32,440 nucleotides of DNA from Oscillibacter sp. (GCA_009773995.1 VSMY01000012.1:1-32440); one strand, 5' to 3'. Counted from the first letter of the stretch, positions 8,623 through 16,574 are shown. Program-made: numbers and translations. Notes: generated from the letters alone by a model not told the origin.

Positions 8623-8652
8623 ATTATATCCCATGGGCCCCGTATTTGTCAA
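8623..8652 (-). promoter_or_regulatory. Sigma-A promoter for the DUF4340-regulator-kinase operon
   Basis: On the minus strand TTGACA (8647-8652) and TATAAT (8623-8628) are both perfect consensus hexamers with an 18-base spacer. The predicted start leaves a leader of about 65 bases before the ATG at 8552. Confidence 0.85.
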
Positions 8653-8816
8653 TTTTACGGCCCCAGGCTGAAAGCCTCCTGAAAAAAATTGGTCCAAGAT
8701 TCACAGTTTATTTATAAAAAATCCAGATTGATTTCAAATTTCCCGGGTATGCTAAAACCATCCTCTGCGGAGGAGACACGATTTCCTCTCTTTCTGTTTC
8801 TTTTCCCTCTTTGCAG

Positions 8817-8851
8817 CCGGCGGCGGGTTTTCCCGTCCGCCGGATTTTTTT
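8817..8851 (+). terminator. Orphan rho-independent terminator upstream of the hydrogenase gene
   Basis: CCGGCGGCGGG and CCCGTCCGCCGG pair with one bulge around a TTTT loop, and a run of seven T follows on the plus strand. The gene-free interval 8553-8993 contains no plus-strand coding sequence before it, so it must end either a small RNA or a leader transcript started in about 8650-8790. The interval also holds the DUF4340 promoter on its left and the hydrogenase promoter on its right. Confidence 0.6.
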
Positions 8852-8887
8852 GCGCCGGTTAATCGGTTTCCTGCCACGAAGAACCTC

Positions 8888-8916
8888 TTGCATTATAACG
8901 GGACCTCCGCTATAAT
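8888..8916 (+). promoter_or_regulatory. Sigma-A promoter of the [FeFe]-hydrogenase gene
   Basis: TTGCAT (8888-8893) and a perfect TATAAT (8911-8916) are separated by 17 bases. The expected start lies about 70 bases before the ATG at 8994, which has the ribosome binding site AGGAGG. Confidence 0.85.
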
Positions 8917-8993
8917 AAGCTTGAGCCGGAATGGTTACTTGTTTCACAAAGAACAGGCGGGGCGCGCCGCCTGAAAAATAGGAGGAAACTGCT

Positions 8994-10535
8994 ATGAGAG
9001 GTGTACACAGCGCGGTTGACGACATCCGCCGCACCGTATTCAAAGAGGTGGCCAAGCTGGCCTTTGAAGGCGGAGACCCCCGTCTGCTGGACCAGATCCC
9101 CCTGAAGATGATCCAGGGCGAGGTGGCCCATCACCGGGCGGACGTCTTCCTGGAGCGGGCCATCGTGGAGGAACGGGTCCGCCTGGCCCTGGGCCTGAAC
9201 ATCCGCTACGCCGGGGAGACCATCCCCGTCAGCGAGGACCTGGCCTCCGCGGAGAAGTCCCAGAAGCACTTCCAGAACCCCCTGGTGAACATCATCCCCT
9301 TCGCCTGCAACGCCTGCCCCCCCAAGCAGCTGCGCATCACGGACAACTGCCAGGGCTGCATCTCCCACCCCTGCATGAACGTCTGCCCGAAAGACGCCAT
9401 CTACATGGACAAAGACAAGCACTGCCACATCGACCAGGAAAAATGCATCAAATGCGGCAAGTGCTTCAACCAGTGCCCCTACCGGGCCATCAGCAAAATT
9501 GAGCGGCCCTGCGCCGCCGCCTGCGGCATGGACGCCATCAAGTCCGACGAGCTGGGCCGGGCCCAGATTGACTACGACAAATGCGTCTCCTGCGGCATGT
9601 GCCTGGTAAACTGCCCCTTCGGCGCCATCGCCGACAAGAGCCAGATCTACCAGGTCTGCCAGGCTTTGCAGAAGGGCGAAAAGGTGGTGGCCTGCGTGGC
9701 CCCGGCCTTCGTGGGCCAGTTCGGCAAGGACGCCACCCCCGCCAAGCTCCACGCCGCCATGAAGGTGCTGGGCTTCTACGACGTGGTGGAGGTAGCCATC
9801 GGCGCGGACCTGTGCACCGTGGAGGAGGCCCACGACTTCCTGGAGGAAGTCCCCGCCAAGCAGCCCTGGATGGGCACCTCCTGCTGCCCCGCCTGGAGCG
9901 TCATGGCCAAGAAGCTCTACCCCGAGTTCGCGGACTACATCTCCATGGCCCTGACTCCCATGGTCATCACCGCCCGGATGGTGAAGAAGGACCACCCGGA
10001 CGTGAAAGTGGTCTTCATCGGGCCCTGCTCCGCCAAGAAGCTGGAGGCCAACCGGCGGACCATCCGGTCCGACGTGGACTTTGTGCTCACCTTCGAGGAG
10101 ATGCTGGGCATCTTCGACGCGGCGGACATCGACTTTGCCAAGCTCCAGGCCAACCCGGAGGACGAGATGGACGAGGGCACCGGCATGGGCCGGGGCTTCG
10201 CCGTGGGTGGGGGTGTGGCCGCCGCCGTGGTGGAGGCCGTGAAGCACATCGACCCGGACCGGAAAATTCAAATTGAATACGGCGACGGACTGAAGAACTG
10301 CCGGAAGATGCTGGCCATGGCCAAGGCGGGCAAGCGGGACGGCTATCTGCTGGAGGGCATGGGCTGCCCCGGCGGCTGCGTGGCCGGCGCGGGCACCATC
10401 GCCCCCATCCGGGACAGCATGATGACCGTGGAGAAGTTCAAAAACGCCGCCCCCTCCATGAGCTGCACCGAGAGCCCCTATCTGGACCGGCTGGAGGAAG
10501 TGGAGCAGAAGTACGAGATTACCCCCCACGACTGA
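8994..10535 (+). CDS. [FeFe]-hydrogenase, group-B-like, with N-terminal ferredoxin domains
   Basis: 513 residues. The N-terminal ~100 residues carry no cluster motif. Ferredoxin-type clusters follow: CQGCISHPC...C (C119-C131), CIKCGKC...C (C151-C161) and CVSCGMC...C (C197-C207), plus extra cysteine pairs at 105/108 and 173/177. The catalytic H-cluster domain has L1 TSCCPAW (C297, C298), L2 GPCSAKK (C345) and L3 GMGCPGGCVAGAG (C458, C462). Group A hydrogenases usually have MPCxxK and GGG in L2 and L3, so GPCSAKK and GAG point to group B, whose physiological role is little characterised. No HydA-maturation genes or NADH-binding partners lie next to it. It is probably a soluble H2-evolving or H2-sensing enzyme of ferredoxin metabolism. 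Rubrerythrin and rubredoxin follow, suggesting a shared redox context. Confidence 0.9.
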   Translation: MRGVHSAVDDIRRTVFKEVAKLAFEGGDPRLLDQIPLKMIQGEVAHHRADVFLERAIVEERVRLALGLNIRYAGETIPVSEDLASAEKSQKHFQNPLVNIIPFACNACPPKQLRITDNCQGCISHPCMNVCPKDAIYMDKDKHCHIDQEKCIKCGKCFNQCPYRAISKIERPCAAACGMDAIKSDELGRAQIDYDKCVSCGMCLVNCPFGAIADKSQIYQVCQALQKGEKVVACVAPAFVGQFGKDATPAKLHAAMKVLGFYDVVEVAIGADLCTVEEAHDFLEEVPAKQPWMGTSCCPAWSVMAKKLYPEFADYISMALTPMVITARMVKKDHPDVKVVFIGPCSAKKLEANRRTIRSDVDFVLTFEEMLGIFDAADIDFAKLQANPEDEMDEGTGMGRGFAVGGGVAAAVVEAVKHIDPDRKIQIEYGDGLKNCRKMLAMAKAGKRDGYLLEGMGCPGGCVAGAGTIAPIRDSMMTVEKFKNAAPSMSCTESPYLDRLEEVEQKYEITPHD

Positions 10536-10541
10536 GTTTTT

Positions 10542-10577
10542 AGGAGACGGCCCGCACAGGGGTGCGGGCCGTCTCCT
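10542..10577 (+). terminator. Hairpin after the hydrogenase gene
   Basis: A perfect 15-bp stem (AGGAGACGGCCCGCA with its complement) with a six-base loop begins 7 bases after the hydrogenase stop. The following T tract is poor, so termination may be partial or the hairpin may protect the 3' end. Confidence 0.6.
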
Positions 10578-10663
10578 GCTGTTCCCCGAATTTTAAATAA
10601 ACCGTGAATTTCCATCAAATTTTCGATTTGTGGCATTTGCAACTAGCGGTATTTCTCAGAACC

Positions 10664-10672
10664 TGATATACT
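10664..10672 (+). promoter_or_regulatory. Extended -10 promoter candidate for rubrerythrin
   Basis: TG-A-TATACT is an extended -10 element 58 bases before the rubrerythrin ATG. There is no good -35 at 17 bases; a TTGCAA lies too far away (24 bases). The region between the hydrogenase hairpin and the ATG is AT-rich compared with the neighbours. Confidence 0.45.
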
Positions 10673-10729
10673 CATGTTACTGCAAAGAAAGCACCGAATT
10701 ACATAAAATTTCTAAGGAGGAATCTTATT

Positions 10730-11296
10730 ATGAAAAAGTGGGTCTGCCCTGTCTGCGGTTATGTTCACGAGGGTGACGTGCCCCCCGAGAAGTGCCCCCA
10801 GTGCGGCGTTCCCGGCGCGAAGTTCAAGGAGCAGGGCGCCGACATGACCTGGGCCGCCGAGCATGTGGTGGGCGTGGGCAAGACCTTCGGCGCGGACGTC
10901 CCCGCCGAGGTCCAGAAGGAAATCATTGACGGGCTGAACGCCAACTTCACCGGCGAGTGCACCGAGGTGGGCATGTACCTGGCCATGGCCCGCGTGGCCC
11001 ATCGCGAGGGCTATCCCGAGATTGGCCTGTACTGGGAGAAGGCCGCCTATGAGGAGGCCGAGCACGCCGCCAAGTTCGCCGAGCTCCTGGGCGACGTGGT
11101 GACCACCAGCACCAAGAAGAACCTGGAAATGCGGGTTGAGGCCGAAAACGGCGCCACCGCCGGCAAGTTCGCCCTGGCGAAGCTGGCCAAGCAGTACAAC
11201 CTGGACGCCATCCACGACACCGTCCACGAGATGGCCCGGGACGAGGCCCGTCACGGCAAAGCCTTCAAGGGCCTGCTGGAGCGGTTCTTCAAGTAA
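10730..11296 (+). CDS. Reverse rubrerythrin (N-terminal rubredoxin plus diiron domain)
   Basis: 188 residues. The rubredoxin-like domain comes first (CPVC at 6-9, CPQC at 22-25), followed by a ferritin-like four-helix domain with EEAEH and DEARH diiron-ligand motifs. This order is the reverse of classical rubrerythrin and matches the oxygen/peroxide-induced Clostridium rubrerythrins, which reduce H2O2 to water with electrons from rubredoxin or NADH:rubredoxin oxidoreductase. The start has AAGGAGGAA upstream. The rubredoxin gene follows after 29 bp and should be co-transcribed, giving the peroxidase its electron donor. Cytoplasmic; no signal peptide. Confidence 0.93.
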   Translation: MKKWVCPVCGYVHEGDVPPEKCPQCGVPGAKFKEQGADMTWAAEHVVGVGKTFGADVPAEVQKEIIDGLNANFTGECTEVGMYLAMARVAHREGYPEIGLYWEKAAYEEAEHAAKFAELLGDVVTTSTKKNLEMRVEAENGATAGKFALAKLAKQYNLDAIHDTVHEMARDEARHGKAFKGLLERFFK

Positions 11297-11325
11297 GGGT
11301 CCATTTTTAGACAGGAGGAATTTCT

Positions 11326-11481
11326 GTGGATAAGTACGTATGCCCCTGCGGCTATGTCTATGACCCCGCCGTGGGAGACCCCGACAACGGCGTGGCCCCC
11401 GGCACTCCCTGGGACCAGGTCCCCGAAAGCTGGGTCTGCCCCATCTGCGAGATGGGCAAGGACGTGTTCGAGAAGGAATAA
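11326..11481 (+). CDS. Rubredoxin, GTG start, CxCG variant
   Basis: 51 residues from a GTG codon at 11326 with AGGAGGAA 5 bases upstream. The protein has the rubredoxin core DPDNGVAPGTPW, the tryptophan in SWVCPIC, and a GKDVFEKE tail. The second iron knuckle is CPIC. The first reads VCPCGYVYDP, i.e. CxCG instead of the usual CxxCG, and the residue after the second CPxC is Glu rather than Gly. Rubredoxins carry single electrons between a reductase and acceptors such as rubrerythrin; the rubrerythrin gene directly upstream is the obvious partner. Confidence 0.9.
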   Translation: MDKYVCPCGYVYDPAVGDPDNGVAPGTPWDQVPESWVCPICEMGKDVFEKE

Positions 11482-11509
11482 GCGCCGCATTCATCGCAGC
11501 CGCATAACC

Positions 11510-11543
11510 GGAGGGGAACGGGAAAGCCCGTTTCCCTCCTTTT
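11510..11543 (+). terminator. Rho-independent terminator of the rubrerythrin-rubredoxin unit
   Basis: GGAGGGGAACGGG pairs with CCCGTTTCCCTCC (one G-T wobble) around AAAG, followed by TTTT. It lies 28 bases after the rubredoxin stop. Confidence 0.8.
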
Positions 11544-11569
11544 CGCGCGCTTCTCCTTTTGTTTTTTAT

Positions 11570-11598
11570 TTGACGATTTCCAAAAATCGGAGTATAAT
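11570..11598 (+). promoter_or_regulatory. Sigma-A promoter of the cytidylate-kinase-like gene
   Basis: TTGACG and a perfect TATAAT with a 17-base spacer, 28 bases before the ATG at 11626. The leader is therefore very short and contains mainly the ribosome binding site AAAGGAGG. Confidence 0.85.
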
Positions 11599-11625
11599 AA
11601 AAGGGACCGGAAAGGAGGTCCCGCT

Positions 11626-12276
11626 ATGAAGACCATCATCACCATCGGAAGGCAGTTCGGCAGCGGCGGCAAGGAAGTCGGCATCCGCGTGGCCAAGGAG
11701 CTGGGCATTCCCTTTTATGATAAGGAAATTCTTCAGGAGGCGGCCAAAAAGAGCGGCCTGTGCGAGAAAATCCTGGAGAATTTCGACGAGCGTCCCAAAA
11801 GCCTGCTCTACTCCATCGCCATGGATTCCTACATGTTCGCCCTGCCCGGCACCGGCGCGGGCGAGTCCCTGGAGCAGCAGGTCTACCTGGCTACCTTCAA
11901 CACCATCCGCCGCATCGCCGAGGAAGGCCCCTGCGTCATCATCGGCCGCTGCGCGGACTATGCCCTGGCCAACAACCCCGACCATTTCAGCGTCTTCATC
12001 CACGCCCCCCTGGAGGACCGGATCCGCCGGGTGGCCCGGCGGCAGAACCTGTCCCCCGAAAAGGCCAGGACCCTGATCAGCAAGACCGACAAGCGCCGGG
12101 CCTCCTATTATGAGTATTACTCCTCCCAGCGCTGGGGAGCCGTGGACAGCTATGATTTCTGCGTCAACAGCAGCTTTCTGGGGCTCAGCGGCACGGTGGA
12201 GCTCATCCGCGCCATGGTGGACCACAAGGAGCATCCCGTCCCCAGCCCCACAGAGGCCGATCCCACTCAGAAATAG
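11626..12276 (+). CDS. Cytidylate kinase-like family protein
   Basis: 216 residues with an N-terminal P-loop variant GRQFGSGGKEVG (about residues 8-19), then GIPFYDKEIL, EEGPCVIIGRCADY and a lid-like stretch RIRRVARRQNLSPEKA. This is the layout of the cytidylate-kinase-like family (PF13189), P-loop nucleoside kinases of unproven substrate that are distinct from canonical Cmk. It probably phosphorylates a small nucleotide or related compound with ATP. It is transcribed alone, between its own promoter and a hairpin at 12281-12312. The acidic/proline C-terminal tail looks disordered. Confidence 0.85.
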   Translation: MKTIITIGRQFGSGGKEVGIRVAKELGIPFYDKEILQEAAKKSGLCEKILENFDERPKSLLYSIAMDSYMFALPGTGAGESLEQQVYLATFNTIRRIAEEGPCVIIGRCADYALANNPDHFSVFIHAPLEDRIRRVARRQNLSPEKARTLISKTDKRRASYYEYYSSQRWGAVDSYDFCVNSSFLGLSGTVELIRAMVDHKEHPVPSPTEADPTQK

Positions 12277-12280
12277 AAAG

Positions 12281-12312
12281 CCGCCCGGCGGTTCTCAAGG
12301 ACCGCCGGGCGG
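12281..12312 (+). terminator. Terminator-like hairpin after the kinase gene
   Basis: CCGCCCGGCGGT and its exact complement form a 12-bp stem with an eight-base loop, four bases past the stop codon. The following bases (TCTCCCGTT) are not a good T tract. Confidence 0.6.
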
Positions 12313-12392
12313 TCTCCCGTTCGGGGAGGCGGGTCAAATTTTGCCCTCCTTCCGCCCCAGAAAAATATTTTCCAATTTTGTCAAGTTAGCCC

Positions 12393-12421
12393 TTCCTTCT
12401 TTCGGAAATGTTTGATATAAT
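12393..12421 (+). promoter_or_regulatory. Extended -10 promoter of the diguanylate cyclase gene
   Basis: TG-A-TATAAT (12413-12421) is a strong extended -10. The -35 position holds a weak TTCCTT at 17-base spacing. The leader to the GTG at 12507 is about 80 bases and contains a GCGGC/GCCGC hairpin. Confidence 0.65.
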
Positions 12422-12506
12422 GACCCTCTAGTAAGGATATCCGGCTGTCTTCCACCGCGGCGAAACTCGTTCCGCGAAGCCGCATCCATGATGGGAGGAA
12501 TCTGTT

Positions 12507-13430
12507 GTGGAGAAAATTTTGATTATTGACGACAGTCCCGTCCAGGCGAACTTCCTCAGCTCCATCCTGGCGCCGGATTACGAAATCACCATGGTCAACT
12601 CTGCTGAGGAAGGCTTGGAGCAGGCAAAGGTCGGGGACTATTCCCTGATCCTCCTGGATGTGATCATGCCGGGCATGGACGGCTTCCAGCTTTTGAAAAT
12701 GCTCCAGGAGGAGGTCATCCTCCGGCACACGCCGGTCATCCTCATCACCAGCCTCAACGACATTCAGCACGAGGAACAGGGCCTCACCCTGGGGGCCGTG
12801 GACTATATCACCAAGCCCTTCCACCCCGCCATCGTCCGGGCCAGGGTACATACCCATATCAACCTCTACCAGTACCGCACTCAGATTGAGCGGGAGGCCA
12901 CGGTGGACCAGCTCACCGGCGTGCCCAACCGGCGGCGCTACGACGCCGTCAGCGGCAAGCGCTGGCAGGACGCCGTCCGCCTGGGCGCCCCCCTCTCCAT
13001 CTGCATGTTCGACATCGACAAGTTCAAGGTCTACAACGACACCTTTGGCCATCCCGCCGGGGACAAGGTCATCAAGGCCGTGGCCCAGACGGCCTCCTCC
13101 ATGCTCCGCCGGGGGACGGACTTCTTCGCCCGCTACGGCGGGGAGGAGTTCGTGGCCCTGATCCTGGGCGGCGGCGCGGAGAACGACTTCGCCCATTTGA
13201 AAGCCGTCCGCCAGGCGGTGGAGAATCTGCATATTCCCCACAACCCGGAGGTCTCTCAGTGGGTGACCATCAGCATCGGCGGCATTACCGTCCTGCCCAA
13301 GGTGGGGACCTCTTACGACATGTATCTTAAAATGGCGGACACCATGCTGTACGACGCCAAGCGCTTCGGCCGAAATCAGGTGGTCTGGACCAACGAGCGG
13401 ATGGAGCAGCAGAGAGAAAGAGAAAAATAA
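12507..13430 (+). CDS. Response-regulator diguanylate cyclase (REC-GGDEF)
   Basis: 307 residues from a GTG start with GGGAGGAA upstream. An N-terminal receiver domain has D8/D9, phospho-acceptor D51 and TKPFHP. A GGDEF domain follows with FGHPAGD and the active motif GGEEF at 211-215. The product-inhibition I-site RxxD (R202, D205) is five residues before it, so feedback control by c-di-GMP is expected. It should make c-di-GMP from two GTP when phosphorylated, like PleD or WspR. No kinase is adjacent; the two histidine kinases to the left have their own regulators. Cytoplasmic. Confidence 0.93.
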   Translation: MEKILIIDDSPVQANFLSSILAPDYEITMVNSAEEGLEQAKVGDYSLILLDVIMPGMDGFQLLKMLQEEVILRHTPVILITSLNDIQHEEQGLTLGAVDYITKPFHPAIVRARVHTHINLYQYRTQIEREATVDQLTGVPNRRRYDAVSGKRWQDAVRLGAPLSICMFDIDKFKVYNDTFGHPAGDKVIKAVAQTASSMLRRGTDFFARYGGEEFVALILGGGAENDFAHLKAVRQAVENLHIPHNPEVSQWVTISIGGITVLPKVGTSYDMYLKMADTMLYDAKRFGRNQVVWTNERMEQQREREK

Positions 13431-13505
13431 AGGCCCCAGGCGGGCGTTTCAAGGTAGAACCAGCGCCTCGAAGGTGGAGTTCCTGGCACTGTTTCTATAG
13501 GGGGA

Positions 13506-13533
13506 CGGAGGACCGGCTTACGCCGGTCCTCCG
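13506..13533. terminator. Bidirectional hairpin between convergent genes
   Basis: A perfect 12-bp stem (CGGAGGACCGGC and complement) with a four-base loop lies between the diguanylate cyclase gene (plus) and iolG (minus). Plus-strand flank is CCATTTTC, minus-strand flank TCCCCC; both T tracts are weak. It probably serves both transcripts. Confidence 0.6.
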
Positions 13534-13570
13534 CCATTTTCAGGAGCATTCGTTTATCCGGATTCCAGGA

Positions 13571-14608
13571 TTACTTGTACAGCTCCGGCTTCTCCATGGT
13601 CTCCACCTTCAGGAACTGAGAGGTGCCCCGGGAGGCGTTCAGCGCGTCGCCCGCCACGCAGGCGACATAGCCGTCCCAGGAGGAGGGGCCGGTGAGCTTC
13701 CCGGCGTGGACGGACTCCACCCACTTGCAGAACTCGATGTCGTACGCCTCGATGAAGCGCTCCTTCCAGTCGGTCATGATGGGCATGGACTCGGCGGGAT
13801 TCAGGCTGTCCCACCCGGCGGGACGGGAGCGGCGGACCACGGCGTAGGGATCGGGGAGCTTTACGGTGCCGTTTTCGCAGACCACTTCGCACTGGATGTC
13901 ATAGCCGTAGCCGTCGGCCACCTGGACTTCCACGTCAATGAAGCAGCCCTTCTTGGTCCGCATCAGCATGACCTGGGGGTTGTCGTATCCCTTGTCGGAG
14001 TTGGCGGACTGGCGGACCTTGACGCACTGGACGTCCTCATATTCGTCGTCCAGCAGCCAGCGGCAGATGTCCAGCTCGTGGATGGCCACGTTGGTCACGC
14101 CGTTTTCGGTCTTGAAGCCCGGGCCCTGGGCCACGTTCCGGTGGCAGGCCTTGATCACCAGGGGCGCGCCGATCTCGCCGGAGTCGATGATCCGCTTCAT
14201 CTCCGCGTAGCCCCGGTCATAGTGGCGCATGAAGCCCACCTGGACCAGCCGCTTGCCGATTTCCAGCTCCCGGTTGATGATTTCCTCGCAGTCCTTGGCG
14301 TTCTGGCTCAGGGGCTTCTCGCAGAAGCACCACTTTTCCTCGGCCAGGGTCTTCATCACATAGTCGTGGTGGGTGGGGTCGATGGAGGTGATGACCACGG
14401 CTTCCACATCGGGGTCCTTGATCATTCCGTCGCAGTCGTTTCCATAGGATTTGATGCCGTATTTGGCGGCGGTCTCATCGGCCGCGGCGGCCACGTAGTC
14501 CGAGACGGCCACGACGGTGGCGCCGGGGACGGTCTCAATGATGCGGCGGCAGTGGTCCTTGCCGATGGCTCCGCAGCCGATGATACCGATTTTCAGAACT
14601 TTGTCCAT
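13571..14608 (-). CDS. iolG: Inositol 2-dehydrogenase (Gfo/Idh/MocA family)
   Basis: 345 residues from the ATG at 14608 (AAGGAAGG 9 bases upstream). The N-terminal Rossmann fold has GIIGCGAIGKDH (residues 8-19). The catalytic-lysine motif CEKPLS (K98) and the NVAIHELDICRWLL stretch typical of the family follow. It oxidises myo-inositol to 2-keto-myo-inositol (scyllo-inosose) with NAD, the first step of the pathway. It is the last gene of the iolE-iolB-iolD-iolG unit, 37 bp after iolD. Related dehydrogenases act on other cyclitols or sugars, so the assignment rests on family features plus context. Confidence 0.87.
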   Translation of the reverse strand: MDKVLKIGIIGCGAIGKDHCRRIIETVPGATVVAVSDYVAAAADETAAKYGIKSYGNDCDGMIKDPDVEAVVITSIDPTHHDYVMKTLAEEKWCFCEKPLSQNAKDCEEIINRELEIGKRLVQVGFMRHYDRGYAEMKRIIDSGEIGAPLVIKACHRNVAQGPGFKTENGVTNVAIHELDICRWLLDDEYEDVQCVKVRQSANSDKGYDNPQVMLMRTKKGCFIDVEVQVADGYGYDIQCEVVCENGTVKLPDPYAVVRRSRPAGWDSLNPAESMPIMTDWKERFIEAYDIEFCKWVESVHAGKLTGPSSWDGYVACVAGDALNASRGTSQFLKVETMEKPELYK

Positions 14609-14645
14609 GATAATCAACCTTCCTTTATGTTAAAATGGGTGGAAA

Positions 14646-16574
14646 TCAATATTTGCGGGCGGCCTTCTCGTGAACCAGGTGGTCCTGATAGGCGGCGACG
14701 TTCTCGGGCCGCTCGGAGACCTCCGTGTCGCCCACGCGCCACCAGGAGCCGTAGCCGTCGGTCATAGTCTTGGGCAGGACCTTGATGTCGAAGAGGACGG
14801 GCCGATCCTTGATGGTCTTCGCGTCCTCAAAGGCGGCTTTCAGCTCTTCCATGGTCCGGACGGTGTAGCCCTTGCAGCCGTAACCTTCCGCCACCTTGGC
14901 ATAGTCGATGTCCATGAAGTCGCCGAAGAGGCCGTCCTCGTTCCGGTAGCGGAGCTCCGTGCACAGGGTCTTGTTTCCGTGGCCCACTTGCAGGTTGTTG
15001 ATGCAGCCGAAGCTGGCGTTGTCAAAGAGGCAGATATTGATTTTTTTGTGCTCCTGCATGGCCGTCACCAGCTCGCCGTGGAGCATGTGGAAGCTGCCGT
15101 CGCCGCAGAAGGCGTAGACCTCCCGGTCCGGCCCAATGGCTAGCTTCACGCCAAGAGCCCCGGCCACCTCATAGCCCATGGTGGAATAGCCGTACTCCAT
15201 GTTATAGGTATCCTGGGCCCGGGGGCGCCACATGCGCTGCATGTCGCCGGGCAGGGAGCCCGCCGCGCCGATGGCCACGTCGGTGTCCGCCATCCAGGCG
15301 TTCAGCGCGCCCAGGACGGTGGTCTGGCACAGGCCCGCCTTCAGGTCCTTGGCGAAGCGTTTCGCGGAGTCCGCGTTGGCGTCGTTGATAATGGGAGCCC
15401 AGTCGGGGCTGTCGGCAAAGGTCATGTGGTCCAGCCGGTCCAGCTCCGCCTTCCAGCGGGCCTGGGCGTCCTTGACCTCGTTTCCATAGGGGGCCTTCCA
15501 GCCCGCCAGCAGCTTCTCCAGACGGGGCAGGGCGTCCTTGGCGTCGGCCACCACAGGGATGGCCTCCATCTTCAGGCTCTGGAACTCGGAGACGTTGATG
15601 TTGACGAATTTGCACTCGTCCTTAAAGAGCCACTTGGAAGAGGTGGTGAAGTCGGTGTAGCGGGTGCCCACGCCGATGACCAAGTCCGCCTCTTTGGCGA
15701 TCTCGTTGGCCGCGGAGCAGCCCGTGACGCCCACGCCGCCCAGGGCCAGGGGGTGGTCCCACTCGATGGTGCTCTTGCCCGCCTGGGTGTCGGCGAAGGG
15801 GATGCCGGTGGCCTCCACGAAGCGGCGGAGCTCGGCGTGGGCCTCGGAGTACCGGACGCCGCCGCCGCAGATGAGCATGGGCTTCTTGGAAGCCTTGACG
15901 GCCTCGGCGGCCTCTTTCAGGGCGGCCTCGGTGGCGGGGCGGCGCTCCAGCCGCCAGACCCGCTTACGGAAGAAGCTCACGGGGTAGTCATAGGCCTCGC
16001 CCTCCACGTCCTGGGGCATAGCCAGACACACCGCGCCGGTGTTGGCGGGGTCCGTCAGGGTGCGGAAGGCGGAGATGGCGGCGCTCATCAGCTGCTCGGG
16101 CCGGACGATGCGGTCCCAGTAGCGGCAGACGGCCTTAAAGGCGTCGTTGGTGGTGGTGGCCAGGCTGTTGATCTGCTCCACCTGCTGGAGGACGGGGTCC
16201 GGCTGGCGGCAGGCGTAGGTGTCGCCGGGCAGCACCAGCACGGGGATATTGTTGGCCGTGGCGGTTCCGCAGGCGGTGACCATGTTGGCCGCGCCGGGGC
16301 CCACGGAGGAGGTGACGGCGAAGATCTGCTTGCGCTTCATCTGCTTGGCAAAGGCCACGGCGGCCTGGGCCATGCCCTGCTCGTTTTTGCCCTGGTAGAT
16401 CTCCAGCTCCTTGGCCTCCTGGGTCAGGGCCTGGCCGAGACCCACCACGTTGCCGTGGCCGGGGATGATGAACACGCCCCGGACGAAGCGGGTGACCTCG
16501 CCGTCCACGTCGATGTACTGATTCTCCAGGAAGCGGACCAGGGCCTGGGCCATGGTTAAACGAATGGTGTCCAT
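14646..16574 (-). CDS. iolD: 3D-(3,5/4)-trihydroxycyclohexane-1,2-dione hydrolase
   Basis: 642 residues, the normal IolD length, with the three-domain architecture of thiamine-diphosphate enzymes. The N-terminal pyrimidine-binding part contains NEQGMAQAAVAFAKQ, and the C-terminal diphosphate-binding motif is GDGSFHMLHGEL...DNASFGCINN. The family opens the ring of 3D-trihydroxycyclohexane-dione to give 5-deoxy-glucuronate, the substrate of IolB encoded 19 bp upstream. Start MDTIRLTMAQAL at 16574 has AAGGAGGAAC upstream. Cytoplasmic. Confidence 0.95.
   Translation of the reverse strand: MDTIRLTMAQALVRFLENQYIDVDGEVTRFVRGVFIIPGHGNVVGLGQALTQEAKELEIYQGKNEQGMAQAAVAFAKQMKRKQIFAVTSSVGPGAANMVTACGTATANNIPVLVLPGDTYACRQPDPVLQQVEQINSLATTTNDAFKAVCRYWDRIVRPEQLMSAAISAFRTLTDPANTGAVCLAMPQDVEGEAYDYPVSFFRKRVWRLERRPATEAALKEAAEAVKASKKPMLICGGGVRYSEAHAELRRFVEATGIPFADTQAGKSTIEWDHPLALGGVGVTGCSAANEIAKEADLVIGVGTRYTDFTTSSKWLFKDECKFVNINVSEFQSLKMEAIPVVADAKDALPRLEKLLAGWKAPYGNEVKDAQARWKAELDRLDHMTFADSPDWAPIINDANADSAKRFAKDLKAGLCQTTVLGALNAWMADTDVAIGAAGSLPGDMQRMWRPRAQDTYNMEYGYSTMGYEVAGALGVKLAIGPDREVYAFCGDGSFHMLHGELVTAMQEHKKINICLFDNASFGCINNLQVGHGNKTLCTELRYRNEDGLFGDFMDIDYAKVAEGYGCKGYTVRTMEELKAAFEDAKTIKDRPVLFDIKVLPKTMTDGYGSWWRVGDTEVSERPENVAAYQDHLVHEKAARKY

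Noticed and set aside
8910..10529. Long minus-strand open frame opposite the hydrogenase
   Set aside because: It is rich in Gly, His, Leu and Val from codon mirroring, while the plus-strand frame holds all the cluster motifs.
12421..12506. c-di-GMP riboswitch in the leader of the diguanylate cyclase gene
   Set aside because: The leader has a GCGGC/GCCGC hairpin and a CGCGAAGCC piece, but not the conserved core or the tetraloop-receptor arrangement of GEMM-type riboswitches.
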